Assembly (NCBI GenBank): GCA_025363585.1
Contig: JANYDN010000059.1
Span: 1 to 34,796 of the forward strand
Source of the DNA: Verrucomicrobiota bacterium
Lineage (GTDB): Bacteria; Verrucomicrobiota; Verrucomicrobiia; Limisphaerales; UBA9464
Length of the DNA: 34,796 bases
Direction of reading: 5' to 3'
In this document: positions 18,777 through 26,858 of the stretch, one piece after another
Numbering within the stretch: position 1 is the stretch's first letter
Layout of the letters: each line of letters opens with the position of its first letter
Made by a program: the position numbers and the translations under genes
Notes under the pieces: generated by a model
The model's database searches: none
What the model saw: the letters and a program-made list of their open reading frames with translations, nothing else
What the model was told of the DNA's origin: nothing

Positions 18777-18816
18777 GTTGATCGAAGAAGGACTCCGACG
18801 GATCCAGGATTTTGAT

Positions 18817-19108
18817 CCTTAGCCGTATCCATGCAGTAAGAAATCAATTGGGTATCTCGCCAAGACGCCAAGAATCCACGCATTCCCGACTGAGCCGGGA
18901 CGGAACCATGCAATCGCGGCAGGGGAATTATCTCACGCCAAGGGGGACCAAGGCCGGCCAAGAAGGCGGGAACGTGTATCGGGAACCAGAGATTGGATCC
19001 CACCGTTCGGTGAAATGACACGCCGGCGGTCTTTGCCCCCTTGGATGGCCTTGGCCCGTCTTGGCGTGAGATAATTCCTCGGCCGCTACTGCATGGATAC
19101 GGCTTAGG
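18817..19108. repeat. Three copies of an intergenic repeat, two direct and one inverted
   Basis: CCTTAGCCGTATCCATGCAGTA (18817-18838) is the reverse complement, with one mismatch in 22, of 19087-19108. GGAATTATCTCACGCCAAG (18924-18942) is a perfect 19-base reverse complement of 19060-19078, and similarity continues outward (CCATGCAxTxGCGGC) and inward (CCAAGGCC, then CCAAG). The first copy continues into a third, degraded version of the CGCCAAG part (about 18850-18870). The inward part has CCAAG recurring every 10-11 bases. These fill the gap of about 470 bases between the TPR gene (ends 18776) and the terminator at 19246-19280, which holds no gene. Confidence 0.85.
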
Positions 19109-19245
19109 AGCGGAGGCAGGCCCGCTTCAGATGATTGACCGTGGTCTTCCAACCGAAGACGCAGGACTGCCTTGCCGTTCATTCGCGGCCACCCGTGGCG
19201 ACTGCGCACGGTCCTGGCAGGCGAAACAGTTCCGTTCCAAAGACC

Positions 19246-19280
19246 AAAAAAGCGCGGCAAGCTTTCGCTTGCCGCGCTTT
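19246..19280 (-). terminator. Intrinsic terminator of the PEP-CTERM gene
   Basis: On the minus strand a perfect 14-base-pair stem (AAAGCGCGGCAAGC with GCTTGCCGCGCTTT) is closed by a GAAA tetraloop and followed by further T residues, giving six T in a row. It lies 40 bases after the stop of the PEP-CTERM gene. Textbook Rho-independent terminator. Confidence 0.92.
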
Positions 19281-19319
19281 GAGAATGCAGTGATTTGCCC
19301 AAACGGGCAATCCCACGAA

Positions 19320-19997
19320 TCAGGCCAACCGACGGCGCAGACCGAGGAAACCACCGGCGAGACCGAGGAAACCAAGCGCCGCGTAGGTGCTGGCTTCGGG
19401 AACGGCCTGCGTGGTGTACACGTAGTGCAGGAACACCTTGCCGCCGGAGAACGCGGCGACCGTGGCGGTCACGGAATCCGTACCGGAGGCAGACGCCACA
19501 CCGGTGGAATCCAACGAGAACGCGACGGGAGAGACGGTGTTGTAGGTCCCGGTGTTGGGATCAACCTGGCTCGCAACGCTGATCGGACCCGCGGTGAGCG
19601 TGCCCGGAACGTTGAGGACCACGGGGGTCGACGCGATCGACACGTTGGCACCCAAGGCCGGCGAAGTAACCGCAGGTCCCTTGATGGAGACGTTGGCGAA
19701 CTGCAACGAAATGCTCGGGCTGGTGCCCGACGTAACGTTGTAGGTGACGTAGGAGTAGCCGTCGATGGAGTAGCTCACCGACGTGAGCGGACCCATCGCA
19801 GGAAGGTACCCGAGCACGGGATCCAGTGCACCCTTCGCGTTGACGAAGGTAGTCGCGCCGGCAAACGCCACACCACCCGTGGAGGGCGGCACGAAGGTCG
19901 ACGGAAGCGTGATGGTTTGGTCGAGGAAGCTAATCGCCGCGTTCGCCGAAACGGCGAACAAAGCGAGTGCGGTCGATACCGCGATCTTGGTATTCAT
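19320..19997 (-). CDS. PEP-CTERM sorting-domain protein
   Basis: This 225-residue exported protein has a signal peptide at 1-20 ([20 protein letters not shown]), a middle region rich in Ser, Thr, Val and Gly predicted to be beta-strand (about 24-195), and a C-terminal PEP-CTERM signal: VPEAST at about 199-204, a hydrophobic helix ([16 protein letters not shown]) and a terminal Arg cluster (RRRLA). PEP-CTERM proteins are cut and processed at the membrane by exosortase and usually end on the surface or in extracellular polymer; no exosortase gene is in the window. The start has AAGGAA eight to twelve bases upstream. It is divergent from leuS and carries its own terminator, so it is probably monocistronic. 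Substrate or role of the middle region is unknown. Confidence 0.93.
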   Translation of the reverse strand: MNTKIAVSTALALFAVSANAAISFLDQTITLPSTFVPPSTGGVAFAGATTFVNAKGALDPVLGYLPAMGPLTSVSYSIDGYSYVTYNVTSGTSPSISLQFANVSIKGPAVTSPALGANVSIASTPVVLNVPGTLTAGPISVASQVDPNTGTYNTVSPVAFSLDSTGVASASGTDSVTATVAAFSGGKVFLHYVYTTQAVPEASTYAALGFLGLAGGFLGLRRRLA

Positions 19998-20243
19998 TGT
20001 CTGGTTTCCTTTGGATTGAAACTTGCCTGTGAAACGGAACTGCGCTCTTTGGTACCAGAGTCATCGGTCGGATCCAAGTATTTTTTTGCAAGGTTTCGGA
20101 AGAAGTCGAGCCGACCACTGTCCAGATCGGCGGTCGTTGCCTCAAAACAACTGCGTCACAATGTCCCTCGATGGGTTTTCTTGAGTGCCGACCCGTCCCC
20201 GCTATTGCCCCACCGCATGCTCCCGCGGCACCATCCCCGCTTC

Positions 20244-22964
20244 ATGGCACGACGGCAGTACCCGTTTCACTTGATCGAACCCCGCTGGCAAGGCCGATGG
20301 CTGGCCGGCGAGACCTTCCGCGCGTTCAACCCAGGCGAACCCCTTCCCCCGGAACATCCTTTCACGCTCCGGCACTCCTCGCCCGACCAACCCGATCCCG
20401 GCACGCTGCCGCCCAAGTACTACATCCTGGACATGTTTCCGTACCCGTCCGGGGCCGGACTCCACGTCGGGCATCCCGAGGGCTACACGGCCACCGATAT
20501 CCTCGCCCGTTACCGCCGCGCCAAGGGCTTCAATGTCCTCCACCCCATGGGTTGGGACGCCTTTGGCCTCCCCGCCGAGCAGTACGCCATCCGCACCGGC
20601 CAGCACCCCAGGGTCACCACGGCCGGCAATGTCGCCAACTTCCGCCGTCAGATCCGGTCGCTCGGCTTCTCCTACGATTGGTCCCGCGAGGTCGACACCA
20701 CCGACCCCGGTTACTTTCGCTGGACCCAATGGATCTTCCTCCAGCTTTACAACGCCTGGTTCAACCCCGCCTCCAACCGCGCGGAGCACGTTTCCACCAT
20801 TTCCAATCCGGCCGACTGCACGACCGACGCCCAGCGCCGCACCTTTCGCGACTCCAAACGCCTCGCCTACGTCGCCGAAGCCCCGGTCTGGTGGTGCGAG
20901 GCCCTCGGCACCGTCCTCGCCAACGAGGAAGTCGTCGATGGCCTCTCAGAGGTCGGCAAACATCCCGTCGTCCGCAAACCCATGCGGCAATGGATGCTGC
21001 GGATCACCGCGTTCGCCGACCGGCTGCTCGCGGATCTCGACACCATCGAGTGGTCGGATTCCCTCAAGGAAATGCAGCGGAATTGGATCGGCCGCAGCGA
21101 AGGTGCCGAGGTCGATTTCAAACTCGCGGCCCATCCCGCCAATCTCCGGGTTTTCACGACCCGTCCCGACACGCTCTTCGGTGCGACCTATATGGTGCTC
21201 GCACCGGAGCATCGGTTGGTGAACGAGATCACCACCCCTGCCCAACGCCTCGCAGTCGAGGGATACCGGACCGAGGTCTCCAAGAGATCCGACCGCGAGC
21301 GAACCGACGCCACCGGCAAAAAGACGGGAGTGTCCACCGGGGCGTTCGCTATCAATCCGGTGAACGGCGAGCGCATCCCGATCTGGATCGCCGACTACGT
21401 CCTCGCCACCTATGGCACCGGCGCGATCATGGCGGTGCCCGCGCACGACGAGCGGGACCTCGAATTCGCCCGCCAATTCGATCTGCCGGTTCGCGCCGTC
21501 GTGCAACCGCCCGACGCAAAGTCAGATCCCATCGGTTTCTGCGATTCCGGGTCGGCCATCAACTCGAACGGTCCCGAGATCCGCCTCGACGGATTGCCCA
21601 CGGCGGAAGCCAAGCGAACCATCACCGCTTGGCTGAAAGACAAAGGGCTCGGGCAAAAGACGGTAAACTTCAAACTGCGGGACTGGCTTTTCAGCCGGCA
21701 ACGGTATTGGGGAGAACCGTTCCCGATCGTTTGGCGCACCGACGCCGACGGCACGACCTACCACGAGCCGTTGCCCGAGTCGTCCTTGCCGCTCATGCCG
21801 CCTTCGCTCGAGGAGTTCAAGCCAACGGCCGACGGCCAACCGCCTCTCGCGCGCGCCACCGATTGGGTGCGCGAGGTCCCCGGCGCCACCCGCGAGCTCA
21901 ACACCATGCCGCAGTGGGCCGGCTCGTGTTGGTACTACCTGCGCTATCTCGATGCCCGGAACGGCGACCGCTTCGTCGAGCGATCCGCCGAGTCCTACTG
22001 GATGGGCACCGGATCCGCGACCGCGACGCCCGGCGTGGATCTCTACGTGGGCGGCACCGAGCACGCCGTGTTGCACCTGCTCTACGCGCGTTTCTGGCAC
22101 AAGGTGCTCTTTGATCTCGGCCACGTTTCCAGCGCCGAGCCTTTCTTCAAGCTCGTCAACCAAGGCCTGATCCTCGGTGCCGACGGCCAGAAAATGTCGA
22201 AATCGGTCGGCAATGTCGTGAATCCCGACGAGATCATCGCCGAGTACGGAGCCGACGCGTTCCGGCTCTACGAGATGTTCATGGGACCGCTTTCGGAAAC
22301 GAAGCCGTGGAACACCCAGGGCGTCGAGGGCGTGTACCGATTCCTCGGACGCGTCTGGCGCCTGTGCGTGGACGAGGCGTCGGAGACCGAGTACGAGCAA
22401 CGCGTCGCCGCCGAACCGAGCCGCGGCGCCGAGTTTCTGCATGATCTCCGCTTCGCAGCGACCGTCGCCGACACCGAGCCGACCCCCGCGCAACTCAAGG
22501 CCCTCCACGCGTGCATCCGCAAGGTCACCGACGACCTCGAACACCTGCGGTTCAACACGGCGATTTCGGCGATGATGACGTTCGTGAACGACGCCCTGTC
22601 CTGGGAACGCAAGCCGGCGTCGATCCTGCGTGTGTTCTTCCTGCTCCTCGCGCCGTTCGCGCCACATCTCGCCGAGGAACTCTGGGAAAAACTCCACGCC
22701 CACCTCGGCCAATCCGCGCCGAGCCTCCCCTACGCCGAGTGGCCGCGGCACGATCCGGCCCTACTCGTCGAGGACACGCTCGAACTCCCGGTGCAAGTCA
22801 ACGGCAAGCTCCGCGACGTCATCCACGTCCCCGCCGCCGCGACCGCCGCCGAGATCGAGGCCGCCGCGCTCGCCGCCGACAAGGCCCAGCCTTTTCTCGC
22901 CGGCAAAACGGTCCGCAAGGTCATCCTGGTGCCGAAACGATTGGTGAACATTGTCGTTGGCTGA
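20244..22964 (+). CDS. leuS: Leucyl-tRNA synthetase
   Basis: This cytoplasmic class I synthetase charges tRNA-Leu. It is 906 residues from the ATG at 20244 ([20 protein letters not shown]); an ATG nine codons upstream (20217) is possible. Domains in order: Rossmann fold with HVGH at 74-77 (the HIGH motif) and [11 protein letters not shown], the CP1 editing domain inserted in the middle ([34 protein letters not shown]), KMSKS at 650-654 ([15 protein letters not shown]), the anticodon-binding helical domain and a C-terminal domain. The editing-site threonines of TTRPDT and the aspartate of AHDERD are present, so post-transfer editing should work. It heads an apparent operon with the next two genes (gaps 21 and 8 bases). 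Length and motifs are normal. Confidence 0.97.
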   Translation: MARRQYPFHLIEPRWQGRWLAGETFRAFNPGEPLPPEHPFTLRHSSPDQPDPGTLPPKYYILDMFPYPSGAGLHVGHPEGYTATDILARYRRAKGFNVLHPMGWDAFGLPAEQYAIRTGQHPRVTTAGNVANFRRQIRSLGFSYDWSREVDTTDPGYFRWTQWIFLQLYNAWFNPASNRAEHVSTISNPADCTTDAQRRTFRDSKRLAYVAEAPVWWCEALGTVLANEEVVDGLSEVGKHPVVRKPMRQWMLRITAFADRLLADLDTIEWSDSLKEMQRNWIGRSEGAEVDFKLAAHPANLRVFTTRPDTLFGATYMVLAPEHRLVNEITTPAQRLAVEGYRTEVSKRSDRERTDATGKKTGVSTGAFAINPVNGERIPIWIADYVLATYGTGAIMAVPAHDERDLEFARQFDLPVRAVVQPPDAKSDPIGFCDSGSAINSNGPEIRLDGLPTAEAKRTITAWLKDKGLGQKTVNFKLRDWLFSRQRYWGEPFPIVWRTDADGTTYHEPLPESSLPLMPPSLEEFKPTADGQPPLARATDWVREVPGATRELNTMPQWAGSCWYYLRYLDARNGDRFVERSAESYWMGTGSATATPGVDLYVGGTEHAVLHLLYARFWHKVLFDLGHVSSAEPFFKLVNQGLILGADGQKMSKSVGNVVNPDEIIAEYGADAFRLYEMFMGPLSETKPWNTQGVEGVYRFLGRVWRLCVDEASETEYEQRVAAEPSRGAEFLHDLRFAATVADTEPTPAQLKALHACIRKVTDDLEHLRFNTAISAMMTFVNDALSWERKPASILRVFFLLLAPFAPHLAEELWEKLHAHLGQSAPSLPYAEWPRHDPALLVEDTLELPVQVNGKLRDVIHVPAAATAAEIEAAALAADKAQPFLAGKTVRKVILVPKRLVNIVVG

Positions 22965-22985
22965 CGGCGTGTTAACCTCGCCTCC

Positions 22986-23144
22986 ATGGTGCGATTGACC
23001 CGACAGGAACAATGGACCCTCTGGGTCCTGCTGGTCCTGTTGTCCGCCGGGGGTGCGGGCCGCTGGTGGTTGCGCCAGCATCCGCCGTCGAATGCCACAC
23101 CGGCCGCCACCGCCCGGAACGAAGCGCTTCCCATTCGGAATTGA
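22986..23144 (+). CDS. 52-residue single-pass membrane protein
   Basis: ATG at 22986 to TGA at 23142-23144. The protein starts MVRLTRQEQWTLWVLLVLLS, with one hydrophobic helix (residues 10-24, WTLWVLLVLLSAGGA), then a basic stretch (GRWWLRQHP) and a short Pro/Ala-rich tail. This resembles the N-terminal membrane anchor of ComEA-like helix-hairpin-helix proteins seen in this phylum, but the DNA-binding part is absent. Spacing supports it: 21 bases after leuS and 8 bases before the next gene. It is probably real, but could be a remnant of a longer gene. Confidence 0.6.
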   Translation: MVRLTRQEQWTLWVLLVLLSAGGAGRWWLRQHPPSNATPAATARNEALPIRN

Positions 23145-23152
23145 GCGACGCC

Positions 23153-23530
23153 ATGCAGGATTTCGACACCGCACTCGAATCGTTGGTGACGCGCGACGCG
23201 CGTTACCATCGGGACGCGTATCACTTCGTCCGCGAGGCCCTCGACCACACGCAGGGCCTGTATGCCAAGGCCGGCCACGTCAGCGGACGCGAATTGCTCG
23301 AGGGCATCCGCGACTACGCCCTGAAGCAGTACGGCCCGATGACGCTGTTGGTCCTCGACGAATGGGGTGTGCGGCGATGCGAGGACTTCGGCGAGATCGT
23401 GTTTAATCTCATCGAGGCGCAGGTCCTCAAGAAAACCGACCACGACCGACGCGAGGATTTCACCGGCGGCTACGATTTCACCGAAGCTTTCCGGAAACCC
23501 TTCGAGCCCGGCGCGCCGTCGCGGAACTGA
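23153..23530 (+). CDS. Minf_1886 family (Verrucomicrobia/Planctomycetes-restricted) protein
   Basis: This 125-residue protein begins MQDFDTALESLVTRDARYHR and has the family features I know for this group-restricted family (TIGR04138-like): ARYHRDAYHFVREALDHTQ, HVSGRELLEGIRDYALKQYG, LDEWGVRRCEDFGEIVFNLI, and a late DFTGGYDFTEAFRKPF. Function is unknown; the restricted distribution is itself evidence of PVC ancestry. It is the last gene of the apparent leuS operon. Residues upstream of the ATG in this frame belong to the preceding small gene's region and are not used. Confidence 0.88.
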   Translation: MQDFDTALESLVTRDARYHRDAYHFVREALDHTQGLYAKAGHVSGRELLEGIRDYALKQYGPMTLLVLDEWGVRRCEDFGEIVFNLIEAQVLKKTDHDRREDFTGGYDFTEAFRKPFEPGAPSRN

Positions 23531-23543
23531 CGCGGTTCATCGG

Positions 23544-23744
23544 GTGGCCGACGCGGTGACGCGGCGGATGTAGCGCGGGCGTCCCCGCCTGCGGTAGTCG
23601 CGGGCGTCTCGCCTGTGCGAGGCCTCGTTCAGCCGGTCACCGGAGCCCTGTTCCCCGCCCCAACTCCACCGTCTCACGACGGCGGCCACACCTTACCCCG
23701 TGGCCGACGCGGTGACGCGGCGGAGTAGCGCGGGCGTCCCCGCC
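23544..23744. repeat. Direct repeat pair of about 46 bases
   Basis: GTGGCCGACGCGGTGACGCGGCGGA...TAGCGCGGGCGTCCCCGCCT occurs at 23544-23590 and again at 23700-23744, differing by a two-base indel. Between them is a related GCGGGCGTCTCGCCTGTGCG unit (about 23600-23620). Each copy includes GCGGGCG...CCGCC able to fold. The pair fills the 233-base gap between converging genes and may act at the transcript ends. Confidence 0.8.
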
Positions 23745-23763
23745 TTCGCGGGGCTGCCCCCGC

Positions 23764-24639
23764 TCAGACGTCGCAAATCTTAACGCCCTGCTTCAACGAG
23801 GCGAGAACGTCGGGTCGCTTCGGGATGAACTCCTGTGCCACGTGCCCCTGGAATCCCGTCGCCACGATCGCCTGCATGATCGCCGGATAAAACAACTCCT
23901 GGGTCTCGTCGATCTCGTTGCGGCCGGGCACGCCGCCGGTGTGGTAATGCGCGAAATACGCGTGTTGCTTGCGGATCGTGGCCACGACATCCCCCTCCAT
24001 GATCTGCATGTGGTAGATGTCATAGAGCAACTTGAAGCGCTCGGACCCGATGCGTTTGCACAACTCGACGCCCCACGCCGAGTGGTCGCACTGGTAATCG
24101 TGGTGATCGACCTTCGAGTTGAGCAACTCCATGACGAGCGTGATGCCGTTCTGTTCGCACAGCGACATCAGCCGCTGGAGACCGACCGCGCAGTTCTTCA
24201 GGCCGGATTCGTCGTCGAGCCCGCCGCGGTTGCCCGAGAAGCAGATCACGTTCTTGAGCCCCGCCTTCGCGGCGAGGGGAATCCATTCGGAATACGCGGC
24301 GACCAACGTGTCGTGGTGCTCGACGCGATTGAACGCCTTGTTGATGCCGCCAAGCCCGTCCTTCACGGGGTTGCCGGTCATCGCGCACGTGAGGCCGTGT
24401 TTGGCGAGGACGGGCCAATCGTTGGGCCCGAGCAACTCGATCGAGGCGAGGCCGATGCCCTTGGCGGCGACGCAGAGTTCCTCGAGCGACACCTTCGGAT
24501 AGCACCATTTGCAGACGGAATGATGGACGTGGCCCTTGGTGCCGGCGACGGCATCGGCGGCGGCGAGGCGTTGGGAGAGCGAGACGGCGGCGGCGGTGCC
24601 GGCGGCCGTGACGAGTGCGGAGCGACGGGACAATTTCAT
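23764..24639 (-). CDS. Tat-exported sugar isomerase/epimerase-like TIM-barrel protein
   Basis: This 291-residue protein, from the ATG at 24639, has a twin-arginine type signal (KLSRRSALVTAAGTAAAVSL) followed by AAADA. The rest is an AP endonuclease family 2 TIM barrel of the hydroxypyruvate isomerase-like group: GLASIELLGPNDWPVL, NVICFSGNRGG, ITLVMELLNSKVDHHDYQCD, FKLLYDIYHMQIMEGDV, FAHYHTGGVPGRNEIDETQE, HVAQEFIPKRPD. The conserved metal residues are visible as Glu (MELLN), Asp-His (YDIYHMQ), His (HYHTGG) and Glu (AQEFIP). Such exported Hyi-like proteins are common in Planctomycetes and Verrucomicrobia; their sugar substrate is usually unknown. The upstream frame to 24900 was rejected as a start because the ATG at 24639 gives the signal peptide. 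Confidence 0.92.
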   Translation of the reverse strand: MKLSRRSALVTAAGTAAAVSLSQRLAAADAVAGTKGHVHHSVCKWCYPKVSLEELCVAAKGIGLASIELLGPNDWPVLAKHGLTCAMTGNPVKDGLGGINKAFNRVEHHDTLVAAYSEWIPLAAKAGLKNVICFSGNRGGLDDESGLKNCAVGLQRLMSLCEQNGITLVMELLNSKVDHHDYQCDHSAWGVELCKRIGSERFKLLYDIYHMQIMEGDVVATIRKQHAYFAHYHTGGVPGRNEIDETQELFYPAIMQAIVATGFQGHVAQEFIPKRPDVLASLKQGVKICDV

Positions 24640-24767
24640 GGCGGGACGCGGGAGAATTCCGCGCCGAGCAAACGCCCTCGAACGCCTTCGCGCCAGACCC
24701 AAATCGAAAAGGCTCACGCGAGGGCGCATCCGGTCACTGCCCCGTTTCAGCGAGCGGAACGGGAAAC

Positions 24768-24960
24768 ATTTTACAGGAGGTAACGGAGAAAACGGAGGCT
24801 TCGGCTCGCTTGCCGCCACGACGACACCAATCGCCTCTTTCCTTTTCGCGCGGAGGCAAGCCGTGGAAGGACTCTGTGTCACCGATGGAGGAGGACTCAC
24901 GCGAAGCCGCGAAGGACGCGAAGAGCATGTCTCCGTTCCCTCGGTTTCCTTCTGTAAAAT
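24768..24960. repeat. Inverted repeat of ACGGAG type
   Basis: ATTTTACAGGAGGTAACGGAG continuing to 24797 is matched in reverse complement by 24931-24960, 25 of 30 positions identical, with GGGAA extending both arms outward. Each arm repeats xACGGAG or xACCGAG every 8-9 bases. The left arm of the next inverted repeat lies in its loop. Confidence 0.85.
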
Positions 24961-24996
24961 ATTCCCATCGCAGCCGCCGACGTCGCCTCCCTTTTA

Positions 24997-25067
24997 TCCG
25001 CAGATGGCCCAGATGCCGCAGATATTTGACTCGGATCACTATCTGCGGCATCTGCGGCATCTGCGGA
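24997..25067. repeat. Long hairpin of CGCAGAT type
   Basis: TCCGCAGATGGCCCAGATGC...GATA (24997-25024) pairs with 25040-25067, 26 of 28 positions, around a 15-base loop. The unit (C)CGCAGATG repeats every 9 bases. It sits wholly inside the larger CGCGAAG-type inverted repeat. Confidence 0.88.
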
Positions 25068-25105
25068 CGTCTTGTCGGCAATCCGACCGCGCGCTTGCAC
25101 GGGAT

Positions 25106-25148
25106 GAACGGAGCACTGCGTGCCCAACTCGGGTTCCGCGCTCCGTTC
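25106..25148. repeat. Small inverted repeat GAACGGAGC / GCTCCGTTC
   Basis: Nine-base perfect arms at 25106-25114 and 25140-25148 enclose 25 bases. It is part of the same composite region and may be another module. Confidence 0.6.
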
Positions 25149-25298
25149 TGTGGCCGGAACATGAACAGCGATCTCGCTTGAGGGAATTGGACCCGTGTCG
25201 GGATCTCCCGCAGAGGCGCGAAGGCGCGAAGGGAAGCAAGGTCGGCGGATGCTCTTCGCGGCTTCGCGGCTTCGCGTGAGACTCCGAGATACCCGCGC

Positions 25299-25330
25299 TG
25301 AAAACTGAAAACTTGAAACTTGAAACTTGC
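25299..25330. repeat. Tandem CTGAAAA/CTTGAAA array
   Basis: CTGAAAACTGAAAACTTGAA followed by ACTTGAAACTTG: a seven-base unit repeated four to five times. It lies 43 bases upstream of tmRNA. No inverted partner was found nearby, so it may be a single arm. Together with the four entries before it, this accounts for most of the 734-base gap (24640-25373) that carries no gene. Confidence 0.75.
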
Positions 25331-25373
25331 CCCCCTTCCCATCCCCGCGCACGTTGCCCGCGTCAGTCCGTGG

Positions 25374-25727
25374 GGGGGCGCACCGGTTTCGACTTGGGAG
25401 TTCCGCTTGGGACGGCATGCCGAGGATGGTTCGTTGGCCTCGTAAAACACCGGACCAAAACATCAACTGCTACTGAAGAGTTGGCTCTCGCGGCTTAATT
25501 GCCTGAGACGTCTACAGGGTGACACCTGCTGGCTCGGTAGACGCTATTAGCAGGTGGGGTCGACGGCGGAGTTCGCGCGTTGTCGGCCGACATTTTCATG
25601 CGAGCTGGATCACCGGGTTGGACGTCGGCCCTGTACCCGGGGGTTAAGACTTAAGGCTGGCTAAGCATGTAGTTCGTTCCTGGTTGGGTTGCCAAGGACA
25701 GGGGTTCAACTCCCCTCGCCTCCACCA
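25374..25727 (+). ncRNA. ssrA: tmRNA
   Basis: Transfer-messenger RNA that rescues stalled ribosomes with SmpB. The 5' end GGGGGCGCACCGGTTTCGAC (25374 onward) and the 3' end GGTTCAACTCCCCTCGCC then TCCACCA are the tRNA-like ends; the acceptor stem pairs GGGGGCG with CGCCTCC (one G-U), followed by A and encoded CCA at 25725-25727. The tag frame ends GAG TTG GCT CTC GCG GCT TAA (25478-25498), reading ...TATEELALAA, which has the conserved -ALAA degradation end. The resume codon is not certain; GCT at 25469 (tag ATEELALAA) is a reasonable guess. A pseudoknot-rich middle region is consistent with the many GC stems. One-piece type, 354 bases. No promoter could be picked out among the repeats upstream. 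Confidence 0.96.
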
Positions 25728-25849
25728 CTTTCTCGGGTTGGGTCGGATGGGACTCCAGCACGCCCAAGGCGTCCCGCAGACGGTGATTGCGCGGCCAATT
25801 CGCGAGGACACCTTCCTCATCCCGCAGCCCTGCATCAACCCGCGCACTT

Positions 25850-26473
25850 CTAGAATTCCGACTCCTGTAATCTCCGAAGCTCACGTTTCAGCGCGGCACC
25901 GACCCGGTGCTTGGCGAGGTACACGGCGGCGGTGCCCACATCGAGCGTGCGCCGCACCTCGGCCGCCGGACGATCCTCGATCACGTTCAGGTAGTAGATG
26001 GCGTAGTGCTCCGGGTTCACCTGCCGCTTCACGCGGGCCAGCGCTTGGGCGAGTAGATGTTGCTCCCATTCGGCGTTCCAAATGGCCTGGAAATCCTCCA
26101 GCACCTCGAAGCCTGAAGTCGTCGGGATGACGGTGGACATGTCCCAATCCTCGTCGGACGGCCGTGATTCCGGGCCTTGCTTCCGTTTGCGAAACTGGTC
26201 CGCCACCTTCCATTTGGCGATCTGCAGCAGCCAGCCCTTGAACGAATCCTTGCCCGGTTCGTAGCGAAACTCCGGCAGCTTCCGGGCCAGGGCGATGAGC
26301 GTGTCCTGCACGGCTTCCCCGGCCTCGTGCTCATTCAACCCGGCGCGCCGCGCCACGCCGAGGAGCAGGCCGCGATAGGTGCGGTGAAAATCCTCCCAGC
26401 TCGCGTGGTCGCCGGCGTCCTTGAGCCGGTCGAGCAGGCTCCGGCGCGTGGGAAGCGGTTCATCGGTGTTCAT
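25850..26473 (-). CDS. ECF sigma factor (kinase-associated type)
   Basis: This 207-residue protein, from the ATG at 26473 (MNTDEPLPTRRSLLDRLKDA), has sigma-70 region 2 at about 20-95 (WEDFHRTYRGLLLGVARRAG; EAGEAVQDTLIALARKLPEF; FKGWLLQIAKWKVADQFRKR) and a region-4 equivalent at about 145-200 (PEHYAIYYLNVIEDRPAAEV; RRTLDVGTAAVYLAKHRV). The N-terminal T-R-x-S-L-L-x-R-L and the form of region 2 match an ECF group that, in my knowledge of Verrucomicrobia, usually sits with a Ser/Thr kinase gene. Such a kinase is present on the same strand 4.4 kb upstream (30859-32922), separated by three plus-strand genes. An upstream extension of the frame to 26752 was rejected as low quality. Confidence 0.9.
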   Translation of the reverse strand: MNTDEPLPTRRSLLDRLKDAGDHASWEDFHRTYRGLLLGVARRAGLNEHEAGEAVQDTLIALARKLPEFRYEPGKDSFKGWLLQIAKWKVADQFRKRKQGPESRPSDEDWDMSTVIPTTSGFEVLEDFQAIWNAEWEQHLLAQALARVKRQVNPEHYAIYYLNVIEDRPAAEVRRTLDVGTAAVYLAKHRVGAALKRELRRLQESEF

Positions 26474-26858
26474 CGGCCTGAGAGGGGAAGTAGCACGAAC
26501 GTTCCCACCACTGGAACCGCCAAACACGAGCCGTCGGGATAGTTGCTCAAACACACCGATCAACCGGAGTGCGCCGGGGGAATCTTGCAGCGAAGTTTTC
26601 TCCCACCGTTGCCGCGAAGGGAACGCGGCGGACTTCGCCTCCCACTCGACCATCCGCCTAGATCCCAGACGCGGGGGCAAGCCTCCGCCTCGGTGATCCG
26701 CCTTCTCACGGCTGCTACTGGGGGTGAACCCAGCATCAAAAGATTTCCGCAAGAAACCACCCTCGGCTCACGGTTGATGGGTAGTGAAGGCGAAATCCTG
26801 TTTGGAACCACGGACTCCGCGACGGCTCCACCACCCGTCCGCACTGGTGCGGCGATGT
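26474..26858. other. Divergent intergenic region
   Basis: 385 bases between the sigma factor and the pseudopilin operon. Apart from one stem (GCGGGGG-CAAG-CCTCCGC, 26671-26688) I see no gene, repeat or convincing promoter. Control sites for both directions are expected here. Confidence 0.5.

Larger units (their letters stand above)
24896..25280. repeat. Inverted repeat of CGCGAAG type
   Basis: CTCACGCGAAGCCGCGAAG, continuing as GACGCGAAGAGCAT to 24928, is the reverse complement of 25249-25280 apart from a small central difference (TCC against GC). Units of CGCGAAG recur every 8-9 bases. A further arm, CGCAGAGGCGCGAAGGCGCG (from about 25210), can also pair with 25255-25275. Confidence 0.85.

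Noticed and set aside
19041-20243. Upstream extension of the leuS frame
   Set aside because: It runs antisense through the PEP-CTERM gene and its terminator; the synthetase N-terminus begins at 20244 (or 20217).
24768-25280. Periodic repeats considered as a CRISPR array
   Set aside because: Units are 6-9 bases with 1-4 base gaps and occur as inverted pairs; there are no spacers of about 30 bases and no cas genes.
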